The notes under the pieces: generated by a model
Told to the model about the DNA's origin: nothing
The model's database searches: none
What the model saw: the letters and a program-made list of their open reading frames with translations, nothing else
NCBI RefSeq assembly: GCF_002878395.1
Contig: NC_061121.1
Location: 132,473,584-132,537,583, forward strand
Reading direction: 5' to 3'
Source of the DNA: Capsicum annuum
Taxonomy: Eukaryota; Streptophyta; Magnoliopsida; Solanales; Solanaceae
DNA length: 64,000 nucleotides
Position numbers and translations under genes: made by a program
Shown here: piece by piece, positions 22,009 through 34,403 of the stretch
How positions within the stretch are numbered: the first letter of the stretch is position 1
Layout of the letters: each line of letters begins with the position of its first letter

Positions 22009-22399
22009 TGTAAGAATATTACGTATTAATGACCCACATATTTTTTATAAGAAATTTGCCTTGTCTTCCAAGTAAAGTATTAAATTAGTCAATTACTTTT
22101 CCTCTAAGTTATGTATAAATGGTATTTCATTGATGGCAAGAAATAACTATGAAAGTCCATAGGATAAAAGTTATTTGCCTAAGAGTCGCTAGCCTACCTA
22201 TAAATACGCTTGTGACTCCATCAGTCTGGCATACCTTTGATAGGCATAGGCTAAAAGATTCTTAGGTGTTTCTTCCATCTTTTCTTATTAAGGTTTTGAC
22301 AAAGGTGATTCTCCACAACACTTAAACAATAATAGCTGAAAGTACATTTCTATTTATTTTTTCATTATGCATTGGCTCTGTGTACGTGTTGAAATTTCA
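22009..22399 (+). repeat. Copia 5' LTR
   Basis: 391 bp, from TGTAAGAATATTACG to TGAAATTTCA, with TATAAATA at 22199-22206. Confidence 0.85.
22199..22206 (+). promoter_or_regulatory. TATA box in copia 5' LTR
   Basis: TATAAATA, conserved at 27645-27652 in the 3' LTR. Confidence 0.6.
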
Positions 22400-22403
22400 A
22401 TAT

Positions 22404-22420
22404 GTGGTATCATGAGCCAG
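22404..22420 (+). promoter_or_regulatory. Copia primer binding site (tRNA-iMet type)
   Basis: TGGTATCATGAGCCAG-like, a few bases after the LTR end. It has an extra base relative to the usual TGGTATCAGAGCC. Confidence 0.65.
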
Positions 22421-23425
22421 CTTTAGCCATGTTGTTTAGTATTTCGTTGTATTCACAAATAGTAGTATTGTTTTAATTGTATATTCAATTACTGTATCAT
22501 ATTCTTCTTATAATATCTTAACTAACTATAAGAAATATGAATGGGAGATATGTAGGCTTATCCTATTTCCTTATTGTGTGCAAACTATTATTACTATGGC
22601 TAAAGAATTACCGTTTTAACGAAGTACATGTAGGCTCAGCCTATTTCTTTGTTGTACGATTTTTCTTCGATTAATAAAAGATGTTTTATACAATGGATTG
22701 CTTTAATGTAGGCTCTTCCTATTTAATCCCCTTTAATATTTTAAGAATTACACTTTGTTTAAGTTAATTATTAAAATTAATTATTGTGAGATGTCATTTT
22801 TAGTTATTTTTATCATATGTTTGGGTTAGCCAGAACATACCGAGCATATGATTTAAAGAAAATAATTTCTTTAATCACATAAAGTTAAGTGATTCAACTA
22901 TAATAATGGCATCTAATAAAGTCCTATTATCTTATCAAAATAGTAACCTTTCCTCATAGGCAGATAACTAGTTTAGTTAGATTAATTGATATAGATAGTA
23001 AACTTTTCTATTTAAAAATTACCCTATGCCCACAGGTTTGGATTATTTAGAGTTTTATTCTGTTTACTAGTCTAATAAAGTTAAGTAATTCTATGCATGA
23101 GTGAAACCTCTACCCACAGGAAGGTTTAGAATTTAGTTATGAATTGGTATTTACGCGATTCATTTTGATGGTTATGTATTTCATAGCTTATGTATGTGTA
23201 TCCTTGTTTTGTAGTTAGCATAACTTTTTCTACTTCTCTATTTAACGAAAATTCTCGAATTTCAATTTTGTCTGGTGACAACTTTACTGAATGAAAGAAG
23301 AAAGTCCTCATTTTAGGGTGTTCGGATCTGGATTGGCACTTCGTGTGGAAGAACCATCTGAGCCCACGGAATCAAGTACGCAATAGGCTAAGGCTTTTTA
23401 TGAGTGGTGGGAGCAATCTAATCGC

Positions 23426-23947
23426 TTGAGCTTAATGCTCATAAAGGATCATATAAGTCAAATCATTAGGGGTTATCTCCCTAACAACGACAATGTCAAA
23501 GCTTACATGAAGGCAATTGATGAACAACTTGTAAGCTTTGACAAGGCGTTAGCCAGCACCCTTATGAAAAGGCTCGCAAGTATAACATTTGGTAGTAGTC
23601 GTACAGTGCATGATCACATTATGGAAATGAGAAATATTTCTGATAAACTCAAGTCCCTTGAGGTCGATATGTCCTCACCATTTCTTGTACGTTTTATTCT
23701 TAACTCTCTTCCTATGGAATATGGTCTGTTCAAGATATCTTACAATATACATAAAGATAAATGGTCAATCAATGAACTATTTACTATTTGTGTGCAAGAA
23801 GAAGAGAGGTTCAAGCATGGGACACCCGAAAGTTCAAATTTAGTGACTCATGATAAGAAAAATGCAATAAAGGGAAAATGTGTTCTTATAAAGCAGAAGG
23901 ACAGTGACGAAGACACTTGCCGTTTCAGCAGAAAGAAGAGACACTGA
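23426..23947 (+). pseudogene. Copia gag (UBN2-type) with decayed zinc knuckle
   Basis: The nucleocapsid-forming gag protein. Typical copia gag features are L-M-K-R-L-A-S-I-T-F, V-H-D-H-I-M-E-M-R, D-K-L-K-S-L-E-V, F-I-L-N-S-L-P-M-E-Y and W-S-I-N-E-L. The C-terminal zinc knuckle should be C-x2-C-x4-H-x4-C. Here it reads C-R-F-S-R-K-K-R-H-stop-K-K-D-C, so the second Cys is Ser and a stop sits at 23945-23947. The true start is upstream in broken sequence around 23330. Confidence 0.85.
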
Positions 23948-23989
23948 AAGAAAGATTGCCTGAAATATAAGAAGTGGCTCAAGAAAAAA

Positions 23990-24400
23990 GGTAATTTTAC
24001 CTTTGTATGTTGTGAATTTAGTTTCCTTAAAGTTTCTGATAAAACATGGTGGATCTATTCTAGTTCCACAACTCTCATTGTCAAAATCATCCAGGGTTTT
24101 TTAACTCTAAGAAAATCGACGAAAAGAGAACAAAATATTTATTCTGGCAATAGCACGGCATCACATGTGGGGACTTATAGGCTCATTTTTAAAAGATTAT
24201 TTTCAATTAGATTAAGAAAATACTTTTTTCCATCATATTTTAAGAATATAATTTCTCTTTCTAGACTATCCATAGCTGGTTATGATTTCAATTTTCATTT
24301 GTCTACAATGAAAATTTTTATAAATAATAAACTTATTAGTTTTGAAATATGTATGGAAAGTTATTTAAATTCAATTTGGCCTCTATAACTGAATGTAATG
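23990..24400 (+). pseudogene. Copia aspartic protease remnant
   Basis: Frame pieces read D-K-T-W-W-I-Y-S-S-S-T-T where the family has W-x-x-D-S-G-A-T/S. The catalytic Asp is Tyr and the Gly is Ser, so the protease is inactive. Downstream I-I-S-L-S-R-L-S-I-A-G-Y-D-F matches the 'L-I-S-V-S-R-L-D-x-A-G-Y' stretch between protease and integrase. Confidence 0.7.
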
Positions 24401-25340
24401 TCATAACTCTGTATGATAAAGAAATTGGCACTAAGCGATGTATTATCAATGAGAACTCATCAAGTCTTTGGCACAAAAGATTGAGATATATATCTATTGA
24501 AAGAATCAAAAGGTTAGTTAATGATGGAGTTCTTAGAGCTCTTGATTTTTCTGACTTAGGGACTTGTGTAGACTGTGTAAAGGGTAAGCAGACCAATAAA
24601 TTCATAAAATGTGCCAAAAGTAGTTCTTAATTGCTTGAGATCATACATACGTATATTTATGAGCCTTTTCCTACCCCTTGCTTGAATGGTGAAAGATATT
24701 TCATCTAATTTATTGATGACTATTCAACATATATATATATCTACATTTTGTTTAATAAATCAGAAGCACTTAATGCATTTAAGGTTTTAAAAATAGAAGT
24801 GGAGAAACAAATTGGAACTCAGATCAAAATTGTAATGTCTGATAGGGGTGGAGAATATTATGATAGGTACATAGAAAAGGGACAAGTTAATGGTTCATTT
24901 TCTGAGTTCCTTGAAAAAGAAGGTATAATTGCACAATATACCATGTCAGAAACACTACACTAAAATGATGTGGTCAAAAGAAGGAACCAGACATTAATGG
25001 ATATGGTAAGATGCATGATTAGCAGATCAAGTTTATCTTTATCCTTATGGAGTGAAGCCTTAAAAACTATTGTGTATATTTTAAATAGAATTCTATCCAA
25101 GGTTGTCCCTAAGACACCTTTTGAATAATTTAAAGGATGAAAACCTAGTTTAAGCCACTTACACATTTGGGGGTGTCCAACTGAAGTAAGGATTTATAAT
25201 ACACATTAAGAAAAGTTGGTTGAATGAATAATAAACAGTTTTTTTATAGGCTATGTGGTTAACTCTAAAGGATTAAGTTTTTACTGTCCTTCTCATTCTC
25301 CTAAAATTGTTAAGGATGAAATGCTAAATTTCTTGAGGAA
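24349..25340 (+). pseudogene. Copia integrase remnant
   Basis: The GAG-pre-integrase region has L-W-H-K-R-L-R-Y-I-S and C-V-D-C-V-K-G-K-Q (HHCC zinc finger). The core shows F-I-D-D-Y-S-T-Y and M-S-D-R-G-G-E-Y-Y (catalytic Asp retained). After a stop at 24961 come [19 protein letters not shown] and H-I-W-G-C-P. The Glu-containing 'N-G-V-x-E-R-R-N' reads N-D-V-V-K-R-R-N, so the catalytic Glu appears to be Lys. Several stops. Confidence 0.8.
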
Positions 25341-25402
25341 CATGAAGTAAGTGGGAGTGATTCAACTCAAGTGGTGAAACTAAAAAGATAAAGGAACCTC
25401 TT

Positions 25403-26780
25403 ATGGTACCTTTATATACCGAAAACTTAAATACAAATCAGTTAAATTCTCATGAATTACCCGAAGAGAAACAAGTTCAAAAGCCACTATCAGTTGATGA
25501 GCCACATGAAGAACAACCCGCTTTACCTGAATCTATTGTTGAAGGATCACCTGAAGCAATGGAAGTAAGAAGATCCTTAAGAGTTCGTAGATCGATAATT
25601 TTTAGTTGCTATGTTGTGTATATTTAAGAGTCTGATTATGATATTGGACTAAAATATGATCTATGTTCTTTTTCACAAGCCATGAGTGGAGAAAACTTCA
25701 CTCTTTGGTATGATGCCATGAAAGAAGAGATAAAATCTATGGCTAAAAATAAAGTATGGAATATCGTTAAATTGCCAAAAGAATTCTCTACTATAGGATC
25801 TAAATGGATTTATAAAACCAAAAGAGACTCATTTAGTAATGTTGAGCTATATAAAGCTAGACTTGTGGCCAAGGATTTCACTTAAAAAGAAGGTATTTGG
25901 TTATCATGAAACCTTTTGTTCTGTGTTAAAGAAGGATTCATTGAGAATAATCATGGCATTGGTTGCTCATTTTGATTTAGAGCTACATTAAATGAATGTG
26001 AAAATGGCTTTCTTAAATGGAGATCTTGAAGAAGAGGTATACATACGTCAGCCTGAAGGACTTAGTGATAAGAATAAAAGTCACCTTATTTTCAAGTTGA
26101 ATAAATCTATCTATAGACTAAAACAGGCTTTCTACTAATGGTATGTTAAATTTCATAATGTTATTTCTTTATTTGAATTTACGGAGAACATCATTGATCA
26201 ATTTATATGCCTTAAGATAAGTGGGAGTAAATATATTTTTTAAGTGCTATATGTAGATGACATTTTACTTTCTTGTACTGATTCGGGGTTATTGCATGAG
26301 ACAAAATAGTTTCTTATCCAAATTTTAAAAATAAAGGATATGGGTGAAGCCTCATATGTCATTAAAATAGAGATTCACAGATTTAGATCCCAATGATTAC
26401 TTGGACTATCTCAAAGAGTCTACATTGAAAGAATATTGGAAAGATACGAAATGAAAAATTGTTCACCTATAGCAATACCTATCATTAAAGGTGTCAAATT
26501 CTCATTGAATCAATGTCCACAAAATGCATTGGAACAAGAGCAAATGAAAGGTATTCCATATCCTTCACTTATTGGGAGCCTTATGTATGCACAGGTCTGC
26601 ACTAGATCTGATGTTGCCTTTGTAGTAGGAATACTTGGCAGATATCAAAGTAACCCTGGTCTTGATCATTGAAAAGATGGAAAAGGGGTTTTGAGATATT
26701 TACAAGGAACCAAAGATCATAAGCTTACATACAGATATTCCGACTCATTGGAAATTACTAGGTATTTAGACTCTGATCAA
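25403..26780 (+). pseudogene. Copia reverse transcriptase / RNase H remnant
   Basis: Spacer (25403-25627) then RT: V-W-N-I-V-K-L-P, G-S-K-W-I-Y-K-T-K, Y-K-A-R-L-V-A-K-D-F, stop and frameshift near 25885, [21 protein letters not shown], and the catalytic Y-V-D-D-I-L-L (about 26252-26272; intact). RT ends with G-S-L-M-Y-A-Q and R-S-D-V-A-F before a decayed RNase H. Multiple stops. Confidence 0.85.
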
Positions 26781-27442
26781 AGGCGTTATGGTTGAAGAAT
26801 TTTACTTCAGGACTTAAAGTTTTCAATTCTATTACAAGATCATTAAAATTATTTTGTGATAATTCAGATGTGCTATTCTTTTTGAAGAATAATAAGTGGT
26901 AGCCATGTAATCATATCGACATAAAGTATTTGATGGTTAGAGATCATGTCAAGAAACAAGATGTGAGTTTTGAACATGTTAGTACTTTGATGATTACTGA
27001 TCTTATGACTAAAGGTTTACTAACTAATATTTTCAAGGATCATGTGACCCATATGGAACTTAGTAACTCATTGTAATCTTGCTATATACTCTAATAATTT
27101 TTCTAGACATTTATCGTTTTTATATACATGAACGTGCACATTTTAATTTTCATGTATTATAAAGTGATCATTGGATCAAATAAAGTTGGACCCTGAATAA
27201 CTTATATTAAGCTCATTTATAAAGTTGTTGGAGACTTTATTTAGAACATATTGTACATCTTAATACATGGAAGGAAGTGTTTGATTAAGAGAATGACCGA
27301 GATGATTCTTGTATTAATATATTCTTGATAAAAGTGATCTTTGTATAACTATTAAATTGAGTGAATATGTGTTTACGGCGATATTATTTATTTTCACTCA
27401 TAAAGGATTGTCTGATTTTGATATACGTGTCAAGTGGGAGAA

Positions 27443-27849
27443 TGTAAGAATATTACGTATAATATTACGTATTAATGACCCACATATTTTTGATAAGAAA
27501 TTTACCTTGTCTCCCAAGTAAAGTATTAAATCAGTTAATTAATTTTCCTTCAAATTATGCATATATGGTATTTCTTTGATGGCAAAAAATAACTATGAAA
27601 GTCCCTAGGGTTAAAGTTATTTGCCTAAGAGTCCCTAGCCTACCTATAAATACGCTTTGTGACTTCATCAGTCTGGTATACCTTTGATAGATATAGGCTA
27701 AAAGATTCTTAGGTGTCTCTTCCCTCTTTTCTTTTTATGGTTTTGACAAAGGTAATTCTTCCCAACATACTTGAATAATAATGACTAAAGGTACGTTTTT
27801 ATTTATTTTTTTCGTTGCACATTGGCTCTGTGTACGTGTTGAAATTTAA
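27443..27849 (+). repeat. Copia 3' LTR
   Basis: 407 bp. It differs from the 5' LTR by many point changes and a 12-bp tandem duplication (AATATTACGTAT) near its start. Confidence 0.85.
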
Positions 27850-27850
27850 A

Positions 27851-29605
27851 CAAAAAAAATCTTCCCCTTGGCTTGAATTTCCTTCATCAATAGGAACGTC
27901 TCTCCACCTTGCACTCAACCCTTGAAATGGCTCACTGAGTACTGCACAATCAGATCAATAAAGAGTAACAATGTCTTAAAAATTTTTTGCAATTATGAAC
28001 CATAAAGGATTAAGCGTAATCTCATCTGCACACTCATAAACATAGCACAAGACTATACTAAGAGATAAAAAGTAACATATAAACAGTCATTATAGGCCAT
28101 GATATTTCATCAAAAGTCTTACTAGAAGCAGCCATTGTCCAATTACTATCTTTTACATAATCCAACAACATGTGCAATTACCTCTCCTATCCTAAGGTCG
28201 AGGTTTGGTAAAGTTTTTTCTAAAAGCTAAAGAAATTAGCTTCTTTCCAATAAAGGTCCAAATATAAATATGAAAAAGACAACTGAATTTCACTACAGTA
28301 AATGGCATGTATTGATAAATTTATCTGATGCAGTGTCAATAAATTTTCTGTTGATGAAAAGCTAAGTATTTTACATATTAGTGGTCGACTTGATGGATTC
28401 CTCGATAGCAAATGTCTTGTTAAATATTTTTCCCAACTAGAAACTTTGTAGAAAATTTTTAAAAGACAAATTATTTTTTCAATAGTTCTCTAAAATGTCA
28501 AGTATAGCTCTAAGATAATTCTCTAGTGACTTTTAATTTTATTTTGGTACTAATATTCTTTTCGCATGTCCTGTCTCTACACATAATTTTACTTTTTTAG
28601 GCATTAGGCATCTTGAAGCTTGCTAGTGATACTACCTTATGCCCTTTCTCTCAAAAGTTCAGTAATAAGATAATATCTGACGAAAGTGATATGAGGTGTC
28701 ACATAGATGGCTTATTGTTAGAGTTTCTCATATGCCAGAAAGGGCTAATAATTAGTAGAGTGTTGGTCAGAAAGGAAGACCGCATACCAAAGGCTATTCA
28801 TAAAGTTATTAGAAGTGTATAACTACAAAATGATTAAGTGTTTTGTTCAAACAACTGAAGCAGTTTGTGATTGTTAGAAACAAAGCCATATTAAGTGTGT
28901 CCAAACTAACAATAGAAGAGGATAAATGCGAAGAGTAGAAACTTTAGGGCGGTGAACAATATGATAGAAGCATTAGATTTTATTGCACTTAAATCCCCTA
29001 GAATTATACATTTTTTATTAATGAGAATCAAATTTCTCTTAGAAAAGCCTTGGGACATGTAAAAATTGTTCAATATATGTATCATGTCTCAAATTAATAT
29101 GATTCGACTCGAACGGACACAGTTCTTTTCAAGAATAGGAGTATTATTGTAACTAAAATGACTTCTTAAGGGTCTATGAGCAAGAAATTCTATGTGGTAA
29201 TCCCTAAAACAAATTTCTACTCCTTTCAGATTGGGCACACACTTTAATAAGCTCCTCATTCCTTAAATATTTAAAAGTAATTATACCAATATACTCCTAA
29301 TTAAATTTTATTCCTCTTTTTTAATTAATAATGATTTCATTTAAAATGAAGAGAGAATTTAATGTGACATTTATAGAAAAAAATAAGTTTTTTCTAAATC
29401 AAATTCAATTTGTCGGTTTACTACAATAATTAGAATATATGAGCAGTCTTCGTAGTTGATCAGTCCAACGTCTTGATCGTACCAAATTTTATGATCAATA
29501 CAAAGTCTTGATATTTTAAATAAAGAAAGAGTATTAGAATATGGTTAGCTCATTATTTCCACCACTTTCAACTCATATTTTCCACCACGTAAACTTTCAA
29601 ATGTA
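27851..29605. other. Unassigned stretch between copia and mariner-like remnants
   Basis: It holds a 69-residue open frame at 28613-28822 that I do not recognise and short minus-strand open stretches near 27850-27960. No repeat structure seen. Likely mostly decayed sequence, possibly including the 5' non-coding end of the mariner-like element. Confidence 0.35.
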
Positions 29606-31210
29606 ATGAAGAATAAAAATTTTGATTGCAACTTATCTTTTAAATATTTTCCACTAAAATTATTTTATAAAAGAAGCTTTAAGTTTCTTCACTTGAATAA
29701 GAAACTAAATGCTACAAAATATGTGACTACAAAAAAAAAAGACCAAAACTTTTCACTTCAAATAGATCTTAATATTCCTTTTGAATCTGAGAGTGAGTAA
29801 CTTGGTGGAGAACAACTTGATCTTAATATGGATACATATATAATTTCTGACCTCAATATTATTTCCAGTGAAGAAGATGTCGTGGATACACACACAATTC
29901 CTGACCTCAATAATATTTCCGGTGAAGAAGGTGTAGATGATGAAGAACTAGCATGTCCACAAAGAAAAAAAGAATTAAGCGATGTTGAACTTATAGCAAT
30001 GTATGAAATGCTACTGCCAAAAAGTGTTGATGTAAAATTGGATAGAGGAGAAACGAAGATGGTGCCATCAAAATTGTCAATCAGTATCCATATAATTTGA
30101 TACATTTGGTGACTATCAAATTATGGTGAAGACACTTGGAAAGTTGTAAGGATGAGAAAGTCGATCATAAAGTGTTCTATAATCACATTCTTTAACTCAC
30201 TTTACAAAAGCGAACAACTCTTGTTTCTCTAGCTTTTTCAATGAATGTGAGAAAAACCATTTTGTTTAGGCGTTTATAAGAAGGACATATAAGGAGGAAT
30301 TCAAATACTATAAAACCTCATCTAAAAGAAAAAAATAAAATCATGATTGTGATTTTGCATTTCGATGCTTCACAGTGATATCATATCACGTGATTCAATT
30401 TTTAAGGACATGTTTAACATTGTCCATATAGATGAGAAGTAGTTCAATATGATGAAAAAAACTGAGAACTTTTATTTGCTCCTGGATGAAGAAGCTCCAT
30501 TGCACACTAACAAGAGCAAAAATTTCATTACAAAAGTTATATTTTTAGGTACGGTAGCTCGTCCCAGAGTGACGCACAAAGAAAGCAAATCTTCTCAGAA
30601 AAATTAGTATGTTCCCTTTTGTGATGCTGCAACGGGCTAAAAAATGAAGTGTCAATAGAGTTTTCGGTATTCTAGAGTAAAAAATAATAACCTTAGTGAC
30701 CAAAAATATTGTACGGCCACTTCTAATTGAAAAAATTAATTCATCTATTAAAGCAAAGTGGAAGAGAAAAATCCCAAATGGTTCATTATTTATTTAACAA
30801 GATAATGCACAAACACATATTCAATCTACCAATAAAGAATTTTATAAGTAGCAAGACAAGATGGATTTGTTAATGGCTTAATGTGTCGGCCGCCTAAGTC
30901 GTCAAATTTGAATGTTTTAGATCTTGGTTTTTCCAAAATAATCCAGTCTATACAACACAAGAAAATATCAAAATTTGTTGATGGGCTTGTTTCTGCTGTT
31001 GTGAAGGCATATGATGGTCATCCAACATAAGATTCAGTCATACTTTTCTAACACTACGATTCTGTATGATCGAAGTAAAATATTCTCATGTGTACAAAAT
31101 ACCGCATCTTAGTAAGGGAAAATTAGAAAGGACGGACCAAATTCCTACTCAGTTAAAAAGTGATCCAGAAATTCTTCAAGAATTCTCAGTTTACATTAAA
31201 TTTAGTTCCC
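29606..31210 (+). pseudogene. Mariner-like (plant MLE) transposase
   Basis: A cut-and-paste transposase of the Tc1/mariner superfamily. The N-terminus has an acidic region with L-S-D-V-E-L-I-A-M-Y-E-M-L-L and a helix-turn-helix-like stretch. The catalytic part reads I-V-H-I-D-E-K (first Asp, about 30430), the second-Asp stretch matching 'Q-Q-D-N-A-x-T-H' in a stop-rich frame (about 30800), and C-R-P-P-K-S-S-N-L-N-V-L-D-L-G-F (about 30890-30935). In the last, the third catalytic Asp of the usual P-D-L-N is Asn. The tail has Y-K-I-P-H-L-S-K and P-T-Q-L-K-S-D-P. Stops and frameshifts throughout. Terminal inverted repeats were not identified. Confidence 0.8.
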
Positions 31211-31423
31211 AGTTACTTGATGTTTTATTTCTATTCTGGAAATTCAACAATGAAATATTGATTTCCAGTTTGGCTAATGAATCATTTTATTAGTAAGTTA
31301 AGCCTTTGTTGTGTAGAATTTGATCTTAGGGACTTAAATAAGAATGTAGCAGAAAATGAACTTAAAATGCTAATCCACTTGAATTTTGGAACATGCAATT
31401 CTTGCATTGTGTAAAATACATGA

Positions 31424-32238
31424 TGTGGGCAAGGAAAATTTATTAAATTAGAATCCATATAAAATTTGGATGATATTAAATTCAAAATATATTAATCCCA
31501 GATAAATATTGCGGATTAATATAATTAGATTATAATTTAAGTACAAACATATATATATATATATATTTAATTAAATTTCAATTTTTATTGGGCTAGCCCA
31601 TTGATTTGAGCTGTAAATTATGAGCCCAATTTGCTAAGCCCAAGATATTTCATATTCTAGAGGCCCAAATGAGTGTCACACGTTGAATGACAATGCATGC
31701 CAAGTCAAGTGAAGGAGCCAATAAGACCATGCCACATGCCAAAATGATACAGTAGGCCTAGTGAAATCAAAAACCCATTAAAAGCATCATGTCACTTGAA
31801 TCTGATTGGTCAAAAGAAGTTCATCTTCACCATGACTCTTCCCTTTTCACAACTATAAATAGGTCTAATAATTTAGAAAGAGGACCAACAACTCTAACAA
31901 CAAGAAAAGAAAGCTCGTGGATCAAACACCACAATTTCTCTACTAAGCTCAAGTATTTAAATTCAGTTCATCAAGATTCCATATCAAGATCGCAAGATTC
32001 AAGAACAAGCTCAAAAGCCCTTGAATTCAAGCACAAGTCAAGATGAAGTCCATCAAATCAACAAATCAAGTTCAAATTCAAGATCAAGCTTTAAGCCCTT
32101 GAATTTATATTTGAAAAGGCGAATCAGAAGATTCATAGAGATTGTTACACTCACATTGAAATCAATAAATTAATTGTTACAATATTTTTCTTGTCTCAAT
32201 TATTTATTATTATCAACTCAGAATTTTATTGTCCAACA
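31424..32238 (+). repeat. Tat 5' LTR
   Basis: 815 bp, from TGTGGGCAAGG to GTCCAACA. It contains an (AT)n expansion at about 31548-31565 and TATAAATA at 31854-31861. Confidence 0.85.
31854..31861 (+). promoter_or_regulatory. TATA box in Tat 5' LTR
   Basis: TATAAATA in the context AAC-TATAAATA-GG. It is conserved at 45948-45955 in the 3' LTR. Confidence 0.65.
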
Positions 32239-32265
32239 AATTCTGGCATGCTCAGTGGGACAATC
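32239..32265 (+). promoter_or_regulatory. Tat primer binding region
   Basis: AATTCTGGCATGCTCAGTGG follows the LTR directly. TGGCATGCTCAGTGGGAC is the likely PBS; the tRNA was not assigned. The similar block ...AGTGGGAC(C/A)A..TCTACC..CATCT appears in the three-LTR array at 46336-48407. Confidence 0.55.
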
Positions 32266-32299
32266 TCTACCTCTCATCTAAAATTTTCCAACTTTAAAG

Positions 32300-33790
32300 A
32301 TGAAGAACTCTAAAATGACTTCCAAGAAGGTAAATTCTCAATCAAATGCTTCCAAGCCTGTTGATTCAAAGTTCTTTGCTGAAGTAGAAAGCATCCTTGG
32401 TGTTACTTTCAGAAGCTTGGAAGTTATTACAAGGAGCAAGGCTAACAAGCTAGGACAACAAACATATCCAGTGCCATCCGCTCCAACTCTAGTTTTTGGA
32501 TCTTTAACCCCAAAAGGAACGAAGTACAATACAAGTTCTTCAGAAAAAGGAAGAAACATGGAAGAAACATGGAAGAAACACTTAAGAATACTTTTTCTCT
32601 ACTTGAGCACTCTGATTCAAAATATTCTGGCACAAAGAGAGATGGTCGTTCAATAAATACATCATCTCCACTTACACCGTATAAGCTAAGTACTTTAAAG
32701 ATCAACTTATGCAAAAATCTGTGCTACTCTCCAACATCTCCAATGATCATGCAAAAAATGGTGACTGATTCCTCATCTATGGAGGAGCAGTTTGTGAATC
32801 TAACAAAGGCAATTGAGGGTCTGACCAAATATGTTCAGAATTAAGATACTCAAATTGACAAGTTGGTGGATAGGATGGATGGCCTGATAGATGGAGAGTC
32901 TAGACATATACCTTGAAAAGTTATAGAGGTTCACGGGGCAGAAAACCACCGACTAAAGAGATACAAATTTGTTTCAAGGAAATGATCCCAATTGATCAAT
33001 TGAAGGAATTCATTGAAGGAAACCTCAAAGACAAGTATGATGTTGCCACCAAGTCTTCCTTGACATATGTCAAGTCTACATGCAAGGATTGATAGCTTAA
33101 AAATACCTACAGGATATCAGCCCCCCAAATTTCAACAATTTGAGGGAAAGGGGAACCCAAAAACAATATGTCGCACACTTATTTGAGACATGTAATAATT
33201 CTAAAACTTACGGTTACTATCTTGTCAATTATTTAGTTCATTCCCTAAAAAGAAATGCCTTTGATTGGTATAAAGACCTTGAGCCTAACTCTATCAATAG
33301 TTGGGATCCATTAAAGCATGAGTTTCTGAATGGCTTCTATAGTAGAAGGCGTACAGTGAGAAAGGTAGTGCTCACAAATACTCGGCAAAGAAAAAAAGAG
33401 ACAATCATTGACTTTATCAATCGATGGAAAAAAACATGCCTAAACTACAAAGATAGGCTCCGCGAAGCTTCTACAATAGAGATGTGCGTCCAAGGAATAT
33501 ACTGGGAGCTTCTCTACATCTTGCAAGGAATTAAGCCAAAATAATTTGAAGAGTTAGCTACTCGCACTCACGACATGGAGTTGAGCATGTTTTCTACTGA
33601 AAAGGGAGTAACATCTATCCATGAGTCTTGAAGGGGAAAGGATAAGTAGGAACCCAAAAGATGGGCCAAATTTATCCCTAAAAATAATAATAAGGAATCC
33701 ATAAATGTCGACGTGTCTCCTATGAAGGTAACTATGAAGGTGAGAAAGAAGTAAAGCATGAAGACGACTTCTTGAGCACGTCTAAATTAG
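32300..33790 (+). pseudogene. Tat gag
   Basis: The capsid/nucleocapsid precursor. The N-terminal part (32300-32850) shows D-S-S-S-M-E-E-Q-F-V-N-L-T-K-A-I-E-G-L. The retrotransposon gag domain (33100-33760) shows L-V-H-S-L-K-R-N-A-F-D-W-Y, D-L-E-P-N-S-I-N-S-W, F-Y-S-R-R-R-T-V, N-T-R-Q-R-K-K-E, F-I-N-R-W and G-I-K-P-K followed by F-E-E-L-A-T-R-T-H-D-M-E-L-S-M. Frame changes at about 32590 and 33100 and several stops break it. Confidence 0.85.
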
Positions 33791-34403
33791 AAGCTAAATT
33801 TAAACAAGATACAAGAAAAGGAATACTATTTCCTTGATTATGATGTTGTTAAGATCTTCAATGAACTCCTTGAGTATAAGCTCATTAAACTCCTAGAGAT
33901 GAAGTGACCCGACGAAGCTGGAATGACCAATGACCCAAATTATTGCAAATATCATAGGCTAGTGGGTCACCCTCTGGAAAAAAGTATTTTGTCTTTAAGG
34001 AAAAAGTCATTCAATTAGCTAATGAGAAAGAGATCTTCCTTGATGATGAGATGGCCAGTTTTCATCAAATCTCTATCACTTTTGGCTCGCTCGATCCTAT
34101 CCAAATATATATTGAAGAGCATAATGAAAACTGTTAGAGCATGACAAGTATTCAGTTAACAAAGGTGATGATAAAGGTTGGACACTAGTGATTAGGCGCA
34201 AATGCAAGAAGATGAGTCTATGAAAAAAGTAATCCGAGCAACCAACTAAAAGGAGGATAGTAAATAAATTGAGAAAACAAAGGTTGGTTGAGCTTTCCAA
34301 GAAGAGGGGGTAATGGATATTCACCATAAAAAACCATGACATCCAGTGACTTTGGAAGAATTCTTACTAAGTTGGTTCCATTCAAAGACTGCTCAAGTCA
34401 ACC

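Larger units (their letters stand above)
22009..27850 (+). mobile_element. Ty1/copia LTR retrotransposon, degenerate
   Basis: The LTRs at 22009-22399 and 27443-27849 flank a plus-strand gag-protease-integrase-RT-RNase H order, which is the copia arrangement. The PBS-like TGGTATCATGAGCC follows the 5' LTR and the purine tract CAAGTGGGAGAA precedes the 3' LTR. Flanks are A-rich (AAAAA at 22004-22008; an A run after 27851), compatible with a 5-bp duplication but not decisive. Many stops and frameshifts. The copia lineage was not assigned. Confidence 0.85.

Noticed and set aside
29758..30105. 115-codon minus-strand open frame rich in Ser
   Set aside because: It is antisense to the acidic N-terminal region of the mariner-like transposase.
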